Both the position numbers and the translations under genes were made by a program. The notes below the pieces were generated by a model, which worked only from the letters and a program-made list of their open reading frames with translations, ran no database searches and was not told where the DNA came from. From assembly GCA_018398765.1 (NCBI GenBank), contig JAHBMJ010002421.1, forward strand, positions 94,501-158,500: DNA of 64,000 nucleotides, read 5' to 3'. Of the stretch, positions 44,601 to 55,933 are shown one piece after another. Each line of letters opens with the position of its first letter. The stretch's first letter is position 1. This stretch comes from Chromera velia. Its lineage: Eukaryota > Sar > Chromeraceae.

Positions 44601-47247
44601 TGTCCAAGAGCTGAACATTCCTCCCCAGTTGAAGTGGTCAGCTCGGAGAGATGACTACCGGATTCCTCTTTGATTATAGGAAGGGCAGTTGACTGGGGAA
44701 GAAGGGAGGTAGGGGTGGTAAATCTCAAATCAAAACTGCCAGTGCCCAACATTTTGTTTGGGTTGTACAAAACAAGGACACAAAGCGAACGAGAGAAAGG
44801 TCTGATTTAATGATTGAAAAGAAGAATGCAGTCAATCACAAGAACACAAGAAGGTAGCGGTGTGCGTTGCTTTAAGAAGGAGCGGTGCTGATAACTGACA
44901 CGATTTGTCAATTCAGGACCTTCTTTTTACAACGCCGAGACCTCCCCGTGTTCCTGCACACAGACAAGAGTGGCAAAAATGTGAACGCAAGGCTTGAAAA
45001 ATCGGGTTCAATTCATAGCTCGGACCCCGCGCAGAAATCAAATCGGTTCTGATGGCTCGGTGCTCTGGTGGCTCGGTATTTAGCTCGGTCAGAAAAAGAG
45101 AAAGAGCAGTACTTCCCTTTGGTTGCTCGGGCTTCTTGGTCGTATCAAGGTCAGTCACCGTAGACGGCGCAAAACAAACTATTCGAAAAAAAAAAATCGA
45201 CCGCGCTCTTCGGAATCAATTTCACCAAAGTTCTCTTTGCTCTTCTTCTTTAGATTCTCTTGCTGCCTTGGCTGGTTTATCAACTATGCCATATATATGA
45301 CTGTTCTCCCTGTGCTTGTGTTGTTCTTCCTGATGGTGCCTTGCATGTGTTATGGGAGCCGAATCTGCAGCCGAGTTAACAGAAAAGTTGGATTTCAATT
45401 TGGTGGTCGGTCCCGTGTCCGGCATGCAGAAAGGCTTTCCGGGCCACCTCGGCGCTAGCTCGTATATGAGTGCCTTGAGCGTCCCTATATAGCTCGGAAA
45501 ATGTCTTTTCCGGTCGCAATCAAAGTTCTCCAAGGCGTCCCTCAGACAATTCATTGATTGCAACGCTCAGGTCACCCAGTGAGTGCTTTCAAGGTGATTT
45601 CATTGTTAGAGACGTTGGTTCGACCATCGCGTTTAGAAACCCATCTTCCTGTCTCGTTTTTCCGTTGAGCTTTCCTCAAAATTTGAGGTGTATGTCGCAC
45701 GTTTCGGCACATTGGATAGTCCTGGACAACAATCGTTATCCATCTTCTTGACTCAATTGGTCAGTCGGCCGTCTTGGCCTGCCGGGTTTTTCCCTGTCTG
45801 TTCTTTTTGTTTCAGAGTTCACAGGTGGCCAACCTGGTCCCTCTGATTCAATTGTTGAGTGCACTCAGTCGGGTGACTTCCGACCATTTGACTGACCTTT
45901 TCCGGTTTTGAACGAAGCATGATGATAAATGTTTTCCTTATCATGCCGTTCAGGGCGGTCCGACCGGCGCTGCCCCAAGAACCTTTCGTCGACGAAGGTC
46001 CTCTTTATTCTGCTATGTCCAGACAGGTGAGTTCCCCCTTCAGCAGCTTCCATGAGCCTAGCTATTCAAGCAACTGGGAAAAGAGTGCGTCGCTCTCGGA
46101 ACTCCCGGCAATGACCTGTACCCTTTCGTGCGTTTTGATCTCTTCCTTTTTTTTTTTCATCTCCTCATGCCTGCATGTCTATTTCCTTCTCGTCTCTCCC
46201 TCTTTTTTCCTGTTCGTACATTTCCTTGTTGACTGTCCGTCCCCCCCATATCTCTTACTCGGCTGTCCGTCTCCCTCTCAACTGCATCTACTTGGCAATG
46301 CCCATCTCCTTTTTGCCTGTCCTGCTCAGTCTTGCTTTCTTCTTATTGATTCTTAAACTGAAATCTCTCCCGGGAGACGCTCACTGCGTGGAGCTCTCCA
46401 ATGTCTGGTTGTTTGTACTATGTGCAGCACGAGTTCAGCTCCAGGCGTCGTGCGGCCTCAGGTATGGAGGTCTGTCTTTACTGTTTTGTTCTTTTCCCTT
46501 TGATCGATGTCCTCCATTTATTCCTTTTACTCCTTATAGCTTTTCTTTCTCTTTGCCTCTGTTGGTTGTGAACGTTTCCATTTCTTCCCGATAAGCTTGA
46601 TTTAATCGTTCAAAGGTGAGCGAGAAATCTGATCTGGTTCGTCTCAGTGTTCAGTCTGAATGTCTGACCTTTCCACCGTCTCCACTGTCCTTCTTCTTTC
46701 TACTCTCTTCATACCTTACCCTTATCTGCTTCTCACGCTTTGAGTGCACCATCTCTTCTCTCTTGCTTCTTGCAGGGTTGTGCAAACACAGCATGAGACG
46801 TCCAACGGGCGAAAAGAGAAGGAGACGGCACCGATTGTCATGAAGGTCAGTCATTTGTAGATGCCGTCACTATCTCTGCCTCCCTCTCTTCTCCCATCTT
46901 CTGACTTACTTTATCTGTTTTCATCCGTTCTTACTGCTCTCAAGCATCGGCTTTTTCTCACAGATCGCTTAGTTTGTCTCCTATTGCTTTCCAGTGTCTT
47001 GAGGAAATGAAAGCAGCTGGGTTCTTTTATGAAGGTCAGTCAATCGACGGTTCTTTCCATCATCTCCCCCTTTTCCTTTCCTTCATTTCCTTTCTTTTTC
47101 TCCTGATCTCCTCCATACAATCCGATGAGAAGACTGTCTTTCTTTTCTTTGCAGGATGCTTTTGATCGTCCATTTCTTTCTGTTTGTTCGGACCGATGGG
47201 AGTTCATCTTGCTGAAGGTCAGTCACCTGGGCGCGTTCTCCTGACCT
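44601..47247. other. Extra interior sequence of the chromovirus, right part, with exon-like blocks
   Basis: Lies between the nested element and the chromodomain. Minus-strand open frames at 44913-45158 and 45222-45563 have no known domain. On the plus strand, antisense to the element, five blocks look like host exons: 45954-46026, 46428-46461, 46776-46845, 46995-47034 and 47155-47217. Each follows a pyrimidine tract and AG. Three end in AAG before GTCAGTC and one in GAAG, the donor style of the host genes. The blocks do not all join in one frame, so a working gene is not supported. A captured or overlapped host gene fragment is possible. Confidence 0.35.
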
Positions 47248-50200
47248 TTACTTTCCTTCGTCTCGACTTTTTCCTGCTTTCCTTCTCTTCCGTTGGTTGA
47301 GTGCTGTTGCTTCAAATTCTGCGATAAGTTGAGGGCAGTCAAGATAAGCTTCTTTCGTCCACTCTGGCTCATCGTATCCGACATAACGAATCAGGTATTC
47401 CGTGATTCCTTTCCGCTCGCGCTTCCCGATAACTTCCTCTACTTCGAAGTCTTCCATCTCTTTGTCCTCTTCTTCGTCTTCTGGTCTCTCTTCTGAAAGA
47501 TCGATGTCCTGTTTTTCTTCATCGTCAACCTTTGGGGCGTATTTCTGAATGATGAAATCTGTTTCTTCAATGCTTCTGCTGAGAAAAGGCTTGATTCTGC
47601 TCCTGTTGACTTTCTGCAGTGTCTGACATCCAGGGCGCTTCACCACCACTGTTCGATTCGGTCGAAGGTCAGTGATGAAGAAAGGTCCTTCCCAAGCGGG
47701 TGCCAAAGCCTTGTTGACTCCCCTCGTTCGAGCTTCCTTCGAGACCCAGACGTAATCACCTCTCCTGTACTTGATGGGATTAGTTGTCTCCTGCACTCTT
47801 CTCCTCATTCTCTGTTCTGCGGCCTGTTCAAATAGTGCAGATCTGTCTGCATCCTCTCTTCTGAAGTGCGCGAGCAATTTAACATAGTCTTTTGGAATGA
47901 TGGGATCGCAGGTTTCTGGTTCAAGAGAAGCAAGGAAGCGAAGAGGATGGTTTGGCTCACGCCCATATACAAGACGAAAGGGAGACAAACCTAGAGAAGA
48001 ATGCGTGGTTGTGTTTATGACAAATTCTGCAAAACAAACATAAAGGTTCCAATCGCGCTGATTGGCATGAATGTAGGCAGAAAGAATACGTTTGAGATCT
48101 CGATGCATCCTTTCAATCCTGCCATTTGCCTTTGGATTGTATGCTGTCGTGCAGACTCGCTGGGTTCCAAGGAGGTCATGAATTGCTTGAACGGTTGGTT
48201 CCAAAAAAGACGAGCCTAAGTCACTTATCAGTTTGACTGGTCTTCCCCATTTGCAGATGACTGATTCTATCAAGACTCGTCCGATGGTCTGCGCTTTTTG
48301 ATTTTTGAGTGGAATCAACTGCGTGTATCTTGTCTTCATACACATGATGGATAAGATGTATCTGTATCCATCCTGGCTGAGGGGGAGGGGTCCCACAACA
48401 TCAATCACAAAGCATGTCAGTGGCTCTGCATCTTGAAAACTCTGCACAACGAAGTCTTCTTTCCGAATTCGTGCTTTCTTCTCCTGACACTTCCTGCAGG
48501 TGCGCACGTGTTGACAGAGATCTTCGGTCAGTGACGGCCACCAAAATCGGTCAGACACAGTTTGTATGAATTTCTTCATTCCTGTGTGACCTGCCAAGAC
48601 GTGTTCATGTGAGTCAGTCATGACCTGAAATCGCATTTCTTTGGGGGTTGCGAGGAGAAATCTGGTGCCTTTCATGTGTCTGTTTGCTGGGGGAAGGAGG
48701 CGTAGAAGGATGCCGTCGTGAAGTGTAAAGAGAGGTGCCTGTGCAAGGGTTTCTGCTCGTTCTTTCTGTGTGGTGTCCGCGTCAAACTCGCCAGTCTTCA
48801 GATACTCGATCATGAGCTTCAATTGAGGGTCTCGTTCCTGTGCTTTTCGGATGTTTTTGGGGTCGTAGGGATTGCAAAAGAATTCTGCTGGGGGTGCGGC
48901 TGTTTCCTTCTCATGTCCGTTCCCTATTTTTCTCGTGACTCCAACCGAGGATGTAGATAGTCTGATTTGACTGTATTTTTCCTTGTTTGCAATGGATGCG
49001 ACAACAACTTCTTCGTCATCAGCGTCGAGATCCGAAGAGCTCGTTGCTGGGGCTCCTGGTGGATGCCGGTCAGTCACAAAGGGTGGGCGAGTGAGAGAGT
49101 CAACATCCTGGTGTTTTGAGCCCGGAACATAATGGACATCGTAGTTGAAGGCAGCAAGTCGAAGGCTCTATCTGTAGAGTCTCGGGTTTGAGTTTCGTTG
49201 TTCTTTCAAGTAGACTAGCGCCTTGTGATCTGTAAGTACAGTGAATTCTCTCCCGTATAAGAAAGGGCGGAAATGTTCAATCGTAGCAAGGATCGCTAAG
49301 CATTCCTTCTCAGTAATGCACCACTTTCTTTCCGCGTCAGTCAATCGCCTGCTGAAGTATGCAATCACTCAGTTTTCATTGTTATCGTCCCGTTGCAGAA
49401 GGATCCCTCCTAGAGCAGACTCACTGGCGTCAGTCTTGATGATGAATGGTCGGTCGAAATTCGGGTGTGCCAAGACAGGTTCGGACGACAGCATCTCTTT
49501 CATTCTCTGAAAGGCAATTCGTTGTGGTTCTTCCCAGATCCATGGAGTGTCCTTTTTGAGCAAATCGAGAAGTGGTCCTGCTTTAGTAGAAAATTGATGA
49601 AGAAATTTTCTGTAGTAAGAGCAGGCCCCGAGTAGTCTTTTCAGCTCTTTCTTGTTTTTGGGTGGTTCCGCCTCTGTGATACTCTTCACCTTTTCTTCTG
49701 ACGGCCTAATTCCATCTGGTGAGATTTTATGCGATAGGTAAATCAATTCTCTCTTTCCCCAACTGCACTTCGCGAATTGAATGCGTACCCCAAACTTTTT
49801 GAGTCTCTGCAGAACCGTCTCTACTTCCGTCAAGTGCTCCGACCACGTAGACGAACTAATGATCACATCGTCGAGGTAAGTGCTAATGGAAATGCCATTC
49901 AACCCACTCAGCATCACGTCCATTGCCCTCTGGAAGATTGCCGGGCTGTTTGTATAACCTTGCAGCATCTTGCGGTATCGGTACTGGCCCGAATCAACGT
50001 GAACGAAGCTGAGCTGATTTCGGTCGCATTCTCGTACAGAGATCTGGAAAAACCCGGAAGCTAAATCAAGACTTGTATGAATGCATTTCCCTTGAAACCT
50101 TCGAAGAAGTTCATCGATGCGAGGAAGGGGGTAGTGGTCTCTTTTGACAGTCTCGTTTAGTTTCCTCAGGTCTGTGCAAATCCTTAACTTCCCGTTCTTT

Positions 50201-53200
50201 TTCCTTACTATCACGAGGGGTGCTCCCCATGGAGAAGCACATGGCTCAATTATCCCTACCTGCAGGAGGTCGTGGATAGCCTCGTTCACTTCAGAGACTT
50301 TCTTGAGTGCGTGCGGGATGGGTCGAGGTCGAATGAAGATCGGTTCCGCTCCTTGCGTATCTACAGTGGCTTCGACTCCTTTGAAGGTTCCTGGGTCAGT
50401 TTTGGTGGGAAAAAGAGACACGTATTTGAGCAGCAGGTTCCGCAGTTCGTCTTGTTGCTTTGCATCGAGATGGCTGCTCTCCCTTATTGTGGTCTCGATT
50501 TCATCCTTGGCTTTGATTTCAGCCTCTAATTGCTCGGTTTGGCTGCTCGTGTAGCATGCTTCTCCGTCTACCCCGTCAAGACTTCCTTCTACTGCTGGGT
50601 CCATTTCTGTCTCGGATCTCTCTTGCAGAATAGATGAAATCACCACTGAGGCTTGGTTCTCCCTCCCTTCCGCTTGAGTGCAGAGAGAGACAGTTGCCAC
50701 AGGTAGGTCACGATTGACTTTGCAGACCCGAGATGTCAGGTTGTCAAAGAAGAGAGAGACTGTCTGGTCAGAAATTTCACATACAGAATTTCCCACCATA
50801 ATTCCTGCTGGTAAAGAGTCTCTGAATGGTTCTATGAGGACCGTAGACCCATTTGGGAATGCCGAATTTGGAGGGAGAGGCAGAAACAATTTTGTGCGTT
50901 CTCTTGGGGGTAACAGGGAAGCTGAGGCTGTAAGAAGTCGAATCGGCAATATTCTCCTCAGTTTTTCTAGTTCTGTCATTGAGGTCAACTCGATCTGTGG
51001 AGGTACTTTCTGTCTGCTGAACTGAGGTTTCATGTGCAGAATGTCTGGCTGAAATGACAGATAGGTAGTGTGAAGTTTCAAAAAGTCAGCTCCCAGAATA
51101 ACTTCATGCTGAAGCTTTTCTGCTATATAAAACTATTGTTTCCTTTTTCCGCCTATTTCGATTTGCAGATTGACCGTCCCTTCCTGATGGACCTGGCCTC
51201 CTTCACCTTGTATCTCAACTGGGGATTTGGCGGCCTTCAGGTGGGGATTTTCCCTTTGTATTACCTCCTAAACTTTCCGATCAGCAAGACTTAAATCGCT
51301 TCCCGTATCAACCAAGGCAGCAGCGGCTATATTTTTTTCCAACTTGATCAGTACCCCAACCCTCTCGTTCTTTGGTTGAAGTTTTACGTGGGAAATTTTT
51401 ACGGATTTGAACCTTTTGATAGGTCCATTGTTTTCTTCTCTTCCTCGTTTCAGCCCATCACTCATGGGAAGGTCTGCCGTGGCTGCCTCAAGAGAACTCA
51501 GTTTCTGCGGGGTCCGTAGGAGAGGCGTTCCCTGATCCTGTCTGCCTATCTGATTTGGTCGATCAGGTGGTGGTCGGGGCCCTATTGGTAATTGATTTGA
51601 TCCTGTCGCGGGGTTCCATCTTGGTCGTTCATGTCCATTTGTTCGGAATCCTGCAGGTTGTATCCATCCTGACTGCGGGGAGCTTCGCCAAGGTCTGGGC
51701 TGACTTATGTTCTGTCGAGGATCCCCGGAGCCATGCGGATAGGGTCTCCGAGAAGTATCTTCCCATTCTCGTTTCTGCTGATCCCTTCCCGGTCCTGTAG
51801 AGGTGGGTGGTCTGATTCTAGAATTCTGGATGAGGTTTGGGTTGGCTGCACCGTTTATTCTGTCTCGTTTCAACCTGCGACACGCTGCCTTGATATGACC
51901 CTTCGTTTTACAATAAAAACATTCGACAGAAGGAGGAAGAGTACACCCATTCTGATCGTGAGGCATTGTGCCTGCGCACTTTTGGCATGTCGATTGTTGG
52001 GCTAAAACGCTGGTCACGTTATTCATAGCAGAGAGCTGTAGTTCCTCTTTAGGTATGGTATACCCACACTCAATCGTTTTGACGCCCAAGCCTGTTTCCA
52101 AGTCTGTTTCATTTTCAGCAAATCTGTCGAATTTCCGTTTGTTTTGTTCTCTTCCGCGCTCTTCTTCTTGTTCAGGAGAGCTTACTGCTGCAAGGCTGGC
52201 AGAAGGGAGACCAGGTTCGTAGGCAGCGAGTTTGATTGCCGCTTGCAGTAACGATCGAAATGATGCATAATTTTCCTTTTCCGAGTTCAATTTGAACTTC
52301 ACCTGTGGGTATCGATCTGACAGTCCTTTGATGAATACTTTGAGAACAGACGGCTTGTCAATTTTCTTCCCTCCTTCTCTGCAGAGTTTCCGGAATCTTG
52401 CTCCATAGTCCTGAAGGCGTTCATCTCGGCGTTGACGGATGGAATAGAGAAGTTCTTTAGCGGTCTCTTGATCCGTTTCGGTGAGCCCAAACTCCTGTAG
52501 GAAAAGCTTGCAAAGAGCATCTGTGCTGTCAACTAAAAGAATCTCCACTGAAGGGAGTTGTGCGAACGAATCCTTGGCTTCTCCTTGTAGTGTGGAAGGA
52601 CAGTACATGTCTCTGAAGTCGGTAAATGACCATCCTAAGCGATCCTTGAATCGTAGCAAATTATCCCAAAACTGTTGTGCTTGCGTCCGTTCTCCTGTGA
52701 AGGAAAGCAGCTCCATTTTGACTTTTGGCATAGGCGTTGGTTGGGCTGGGAAGACACCTGACTTCCGAGAATCATTATCTTGATTGCTCCCCTTTCCTTC
52801 TTCGATTGCCTTTCCTGCAGGGTGAGGGTGGTTCCCCTGTCGGTCGTGTGACTCTACTTGTTCAGCCTCTAGTCCATCAGAAGGAACTCCCGGAACCTGA
52901 TCAGCTTCCTATCCTTTGGCGAGGTTGATTTTTTGACGCTTTTGTGGATTGCCAATGGGTTCAACAGTTGAGTCACTTGGATAGAGGTTTTCTATCTGCG
53001 CAAGAAGAGAGGTCAGTGAATCTGATTCGCTTGCTGCTCGTATATTCTTCTGTGGAGTCTGTTGTTCCTTTAGTCTGTCGGGGGCATCCTTCGCTGCCCG
53101 TCCTTTTGTCAATACGCTGATCGTTTCTTTCTTTATTCCTTTTCCCGCTAGACTCTTGGTCTCTGCCTTCTCGGTATGAGATCGTTGAGCCCTTGCTTTT

Positions 53201-53439
53201 TTCAATTGCGAGGGATTGCTCTTTGCCATGGTCTTCTTGGCTGTTGGCTTTTGAGCTCCCTTCTTGGTCTGTTTTGTGCTTTTCTTCGTCTTTGCCTCCT
53301 CCGCAATCAGTTTGGCTTGGCTTCTGGTCGAAGTCACCATAATCGTAAACCTTCCACTTCTCCTTTTGTTCTGAATCTCCGTACGTTTCCGGTACACAGG
53401 CCCAGACAGGAAGTAAATGTAGATGGTGTTGTGAGACAC
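47248..53439 (-). mobile_element. Coding part of the chromovirus: gag to chromodomain integrase
   Basis: On the minus strand, going left: a Lys-rich N-terminal gag frame, then gag with a CCHC knuckle (CFYCKTKGHIKAAC), then protease (ALVDTGSD). Next comes RT with the catalytic YLDDV and the flanking GYTNSPAIFQRAMD, then RNase H (IKTDASESALGG, TDHKALVYL). The integrase follows, with the zinc-binding HxGxxK/CxxC part (HTGMKKF, CRKCQEKKAR) and the core FVIDVVGPLPLS ... NPKANGRIERMHRDL. The C-terminal chromodomain reads FEVEEVIGKRERKG ... YLIRYVGYDEPEWT. This order and the chromodomain define the chromovirus clade of Ty3/gypsy (Metaviridae). About three interruptions overall. Confidence 0.9.
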
Positions 53440-53653
53440 TTACTTGTACAACGGTTTCGAGGCTCAGTGCTCTAATTCTCCTATGAGAGAAGAAGGGGCT
53501 GTGAGCAAGTGCGTGAGCCCAGAACTGGTCTAATACGAATGAAGGACGCCCGTCAAGACTGAACCAGAGATTTGTTCTTTCTTCTATCTCCGTTTGCAAA
53601 TCTCCAATTTGCTTTTCAAATCTCTTCCTTACTTTCACTTCTCCTTTTCTCAC

Positions 53654-54332
53654 AACTTCCCCGATCTCTGCTATTGACTGTATCGTTGCAGATGGTTCGT
53701 CTGAAGAGTCGGGAAAACAGAGATTTGGGCAGCACTTCGTGGTAAGCTCCTTTTAAAGAATGAAAATTTCGTAAAGACACGGAGAAAAAAAAAGGAACAC
53801 AAAATTTGAAAGCAGAGACAAGAAAAATTGACAGCACTTCGTGGTATGGTCTGTCTTCTCGATCTCCGTTTTCTTCAAGTCCCCACAGAAGCGTATCTGC
53901 TTAATGACGGAATCGACGTAATTGATGCTGTGAAAGAAACGTGCCTGAGAGGGCGGCGTTGACGATACACACGATTGAGGCGGTCCAGAATCGAAGCCCT
54001 TTGAACTGTTCGCTGTGTGACTCGATTGGTCCCACAGAAATTCCAAACACTTCAGATGCCTCCTTGTCGGTACACGTTATCTGCAGGAGAGCTGCTGATG
54101 CTCTGGTCACAGACAACAGGTTAATTTTGGTTGCTTGACCTACAGTCAAGGGGGGGAGATCTACGTTGCCACGTCTCTTCCCAGGCTCACTCTTCCAGGA
54201 CCGGAGCTGGATCCACCACCTGTCCTTCTTGGCTCAGGTCGTGAAGGGAACGTTTACAAGCGCGTCTGACTCCAGGTCAGAAGGTTGGTCGCAGTTTCGT
54301 CCCTGCTCTTCTTGAGCAGTGGCGTCACCACG
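53654..54332. other. Leader between the 5' LTR and gag of the chromovirus
   Basis: About 0.7 kb of noncoding leader next to the right LTR. It contains a short direct repeat, AGCACTTCGTGGTA, near 53732 and 53834. The primer-binding-site-like motif lies at its LTR end. No other gene is supported. Confidence 0.5.
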
Positions 54333-55199
54333 TGTTACGCCTTACTGGTGGGATTCACCAGAGACGCAAGAGGGAGAAGAAGGGTTGAAGGTGCCGTGGA
54401 AAGGTTACAGGTAATTAGACGATAGAAGTGATGGTTAGCCTAGAAGAGTGAGGGAATACCCTAGAAAGATGATCGTAGCTAGTAATAAGTGAACGAAGAT
54501 GAATGAAAAGTTTCAAAAAAGTTGAAGACACAAGTTGAGTACAATGTCGATCAAGGCTCTCCACTTTTCCTCACGTTTTTTTCTTCACAAGTTGAAGCTC
54601 GATTCGATTTGGTGCGCACATTCGATTTTTGTGACAGTCGAATTCAGACCGCACTATTCGGATAAAATTCGATTATCGGTTTTGATATGCAGGCATCGAT
54701 TAATAACCGCGCATTATTCGGATCACTCATGTGCGGCGGCGCCAGTGGGTTCTGACTCTAATATCAGGCGTCGCTATGCACACAATGGGCGTCGATCGCA
54801 TGCACTGTCACTGCCCATGAATCTTTGATGTCTTATCTCGATTTTCTTGACTTTTCCTTGAGACCAAGAATTAAAGGTTATAGTCTGCTTAATCGCTTGT
54901 GATGTCATGCCGACACCTTCCCCTCAAGAGGTGTTTTTCCCGTTATCGCACACTGGGGCCGTGCGTAGGAAGGCATGCATTTAGTAAAGCACCCTAAGGT
55001 TCTTTTTTTCTTTAGGGTCATATTAAGCTAATGATTATATCCTTCCTTTTTTTTTTTTGGACTTACTTTCGTAAGTTTAAAGGAAAATCAAGATCTTGAG
55101 TTGTAGAATTAACAATTAGACCGATTCTCCTTTTTAACAAGATTTTATTTCAATTTTACTAGTTTTTTAAACTAGTTATTTAATTAATAAAACATTACA
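54333..55199 (-). repeat. 5' LTR of the chromovirus (right end)
   Basis: 867-bp partner of 37465-38335, same orientation, followed directly by ATAA. The similarity stops exactly at TTACA, which sets the element boundary. Confidence 0.92.
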
Positions 55200-55254
55200 A
55201 TAATGATATTAAATGCATTCGGTTCAGTGAATGTGTAATTAATATATTTGGATA

Positions 55255-55650
55255 CCAGTAGTAGCTCAGGAAAAGATTTAGTAATCAGACCATAATACTG
55301 TATGCTTATGTTTTTTAACGTTTTCCTTTAGCCCGTACGTCATAATTAACATACTCACAAGAGTCGGGTAACAAGACCTTAGTCACTTCTGCACGCAAAG
55401 CACGCGCCCTCACTTGTATATATATTAAAGACCAATAGTAGCTCAGGAAAAGATTTAGTAATCATGCTTATGTTTTTTAACGTTTTCCTTTAGCCCGTAC
55501 GTCATAATTAACACACTCATCCGCCTCTCATATATGGGGACGCGGCATGCATGAAAAAACCCTCAATCATTAACACACTCAGAAGAGTCGGGTAACAAGA
55601 CCTTAGTCACTTCCGCGCGCAAAGCGCGCGCACTCACTTGTATATTAATA
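55255..55650. repeat. Tandem duplication of about 175 bp
   Basis: Copy 1 (55255-55428) and copy 2 (55432-55650) share the stretches TAGCTCAGGAAAAGATTTAG, GTTTTCCTTTAGCCCGTACG, GTCGGGTAACAAGACCTTAG and CTCACTTGTATAT. Copy 2 carries about 64 bp of additional sequence. They lie between the chromovirus and the coiled-coil gene, with no coding sequence. Confidence 0.8.
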
Positions 55651-55933
55651 GGTACGTCGATCCCCACCTCATCCACGATCACGATCTCAGGTAATGCAGA
55701 CCCAGCTCCCTCGTGACGTACCTCAATCGTACACTGCCCCTGCTGATCGATCCCCTTTCAAAACCCACACGCGAAAGCCATTTGATCAACAGAAGCAGAT
55801 CGAGCACGCAGAAAGGGAGTGATGTGTCCATATATATGCTCCCGACGTGTGCGCGTGTTCACGACGCATTCACGAAAGCAGATGACCTTGAAACGGACTT
55901 AGCTTTTAATATTTCTTCCTTTGGCTGATAGCC

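Larger units (their letters stand above)
37465..55199 (-). mobile_element. Ty3/gypsy chromovirus-type LTR element, 17.7 kb, with nested insertion
   Basis: Two same-orientation LTRs (37465-38335 and 54333-55199) begin TGTTACG and end TTACA on the plus strand and are flanked by ATAA on both sides (37461-37464, 55200-55203). The coding strand is minus. A primer-binding-site-like TGGTGACGCCACTGC lies two bases inside the right (5') LTR. A purine tract, AGTGAGAGGGATG, lies at the left (3') LTR. Parts in order: gag, protease, RT, RNase H, integrase, chromodomain. About 9 kb of extra sequence lies between the chromodomain and the 3' LTR, including a nested LTR element. The LTRs differ at about 3 percent of sites, so the element is fairly young. 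It is broken, with roughly three interruptions in the coding part besides the insertion. Confidence 0.88.

Noticed and set aside
45954-47217. A complete host gene made of the five exon-like blocks
   Set aside because: The last two blocks cannot be joined without a stop in the required phase, so only a tentative note is kept.
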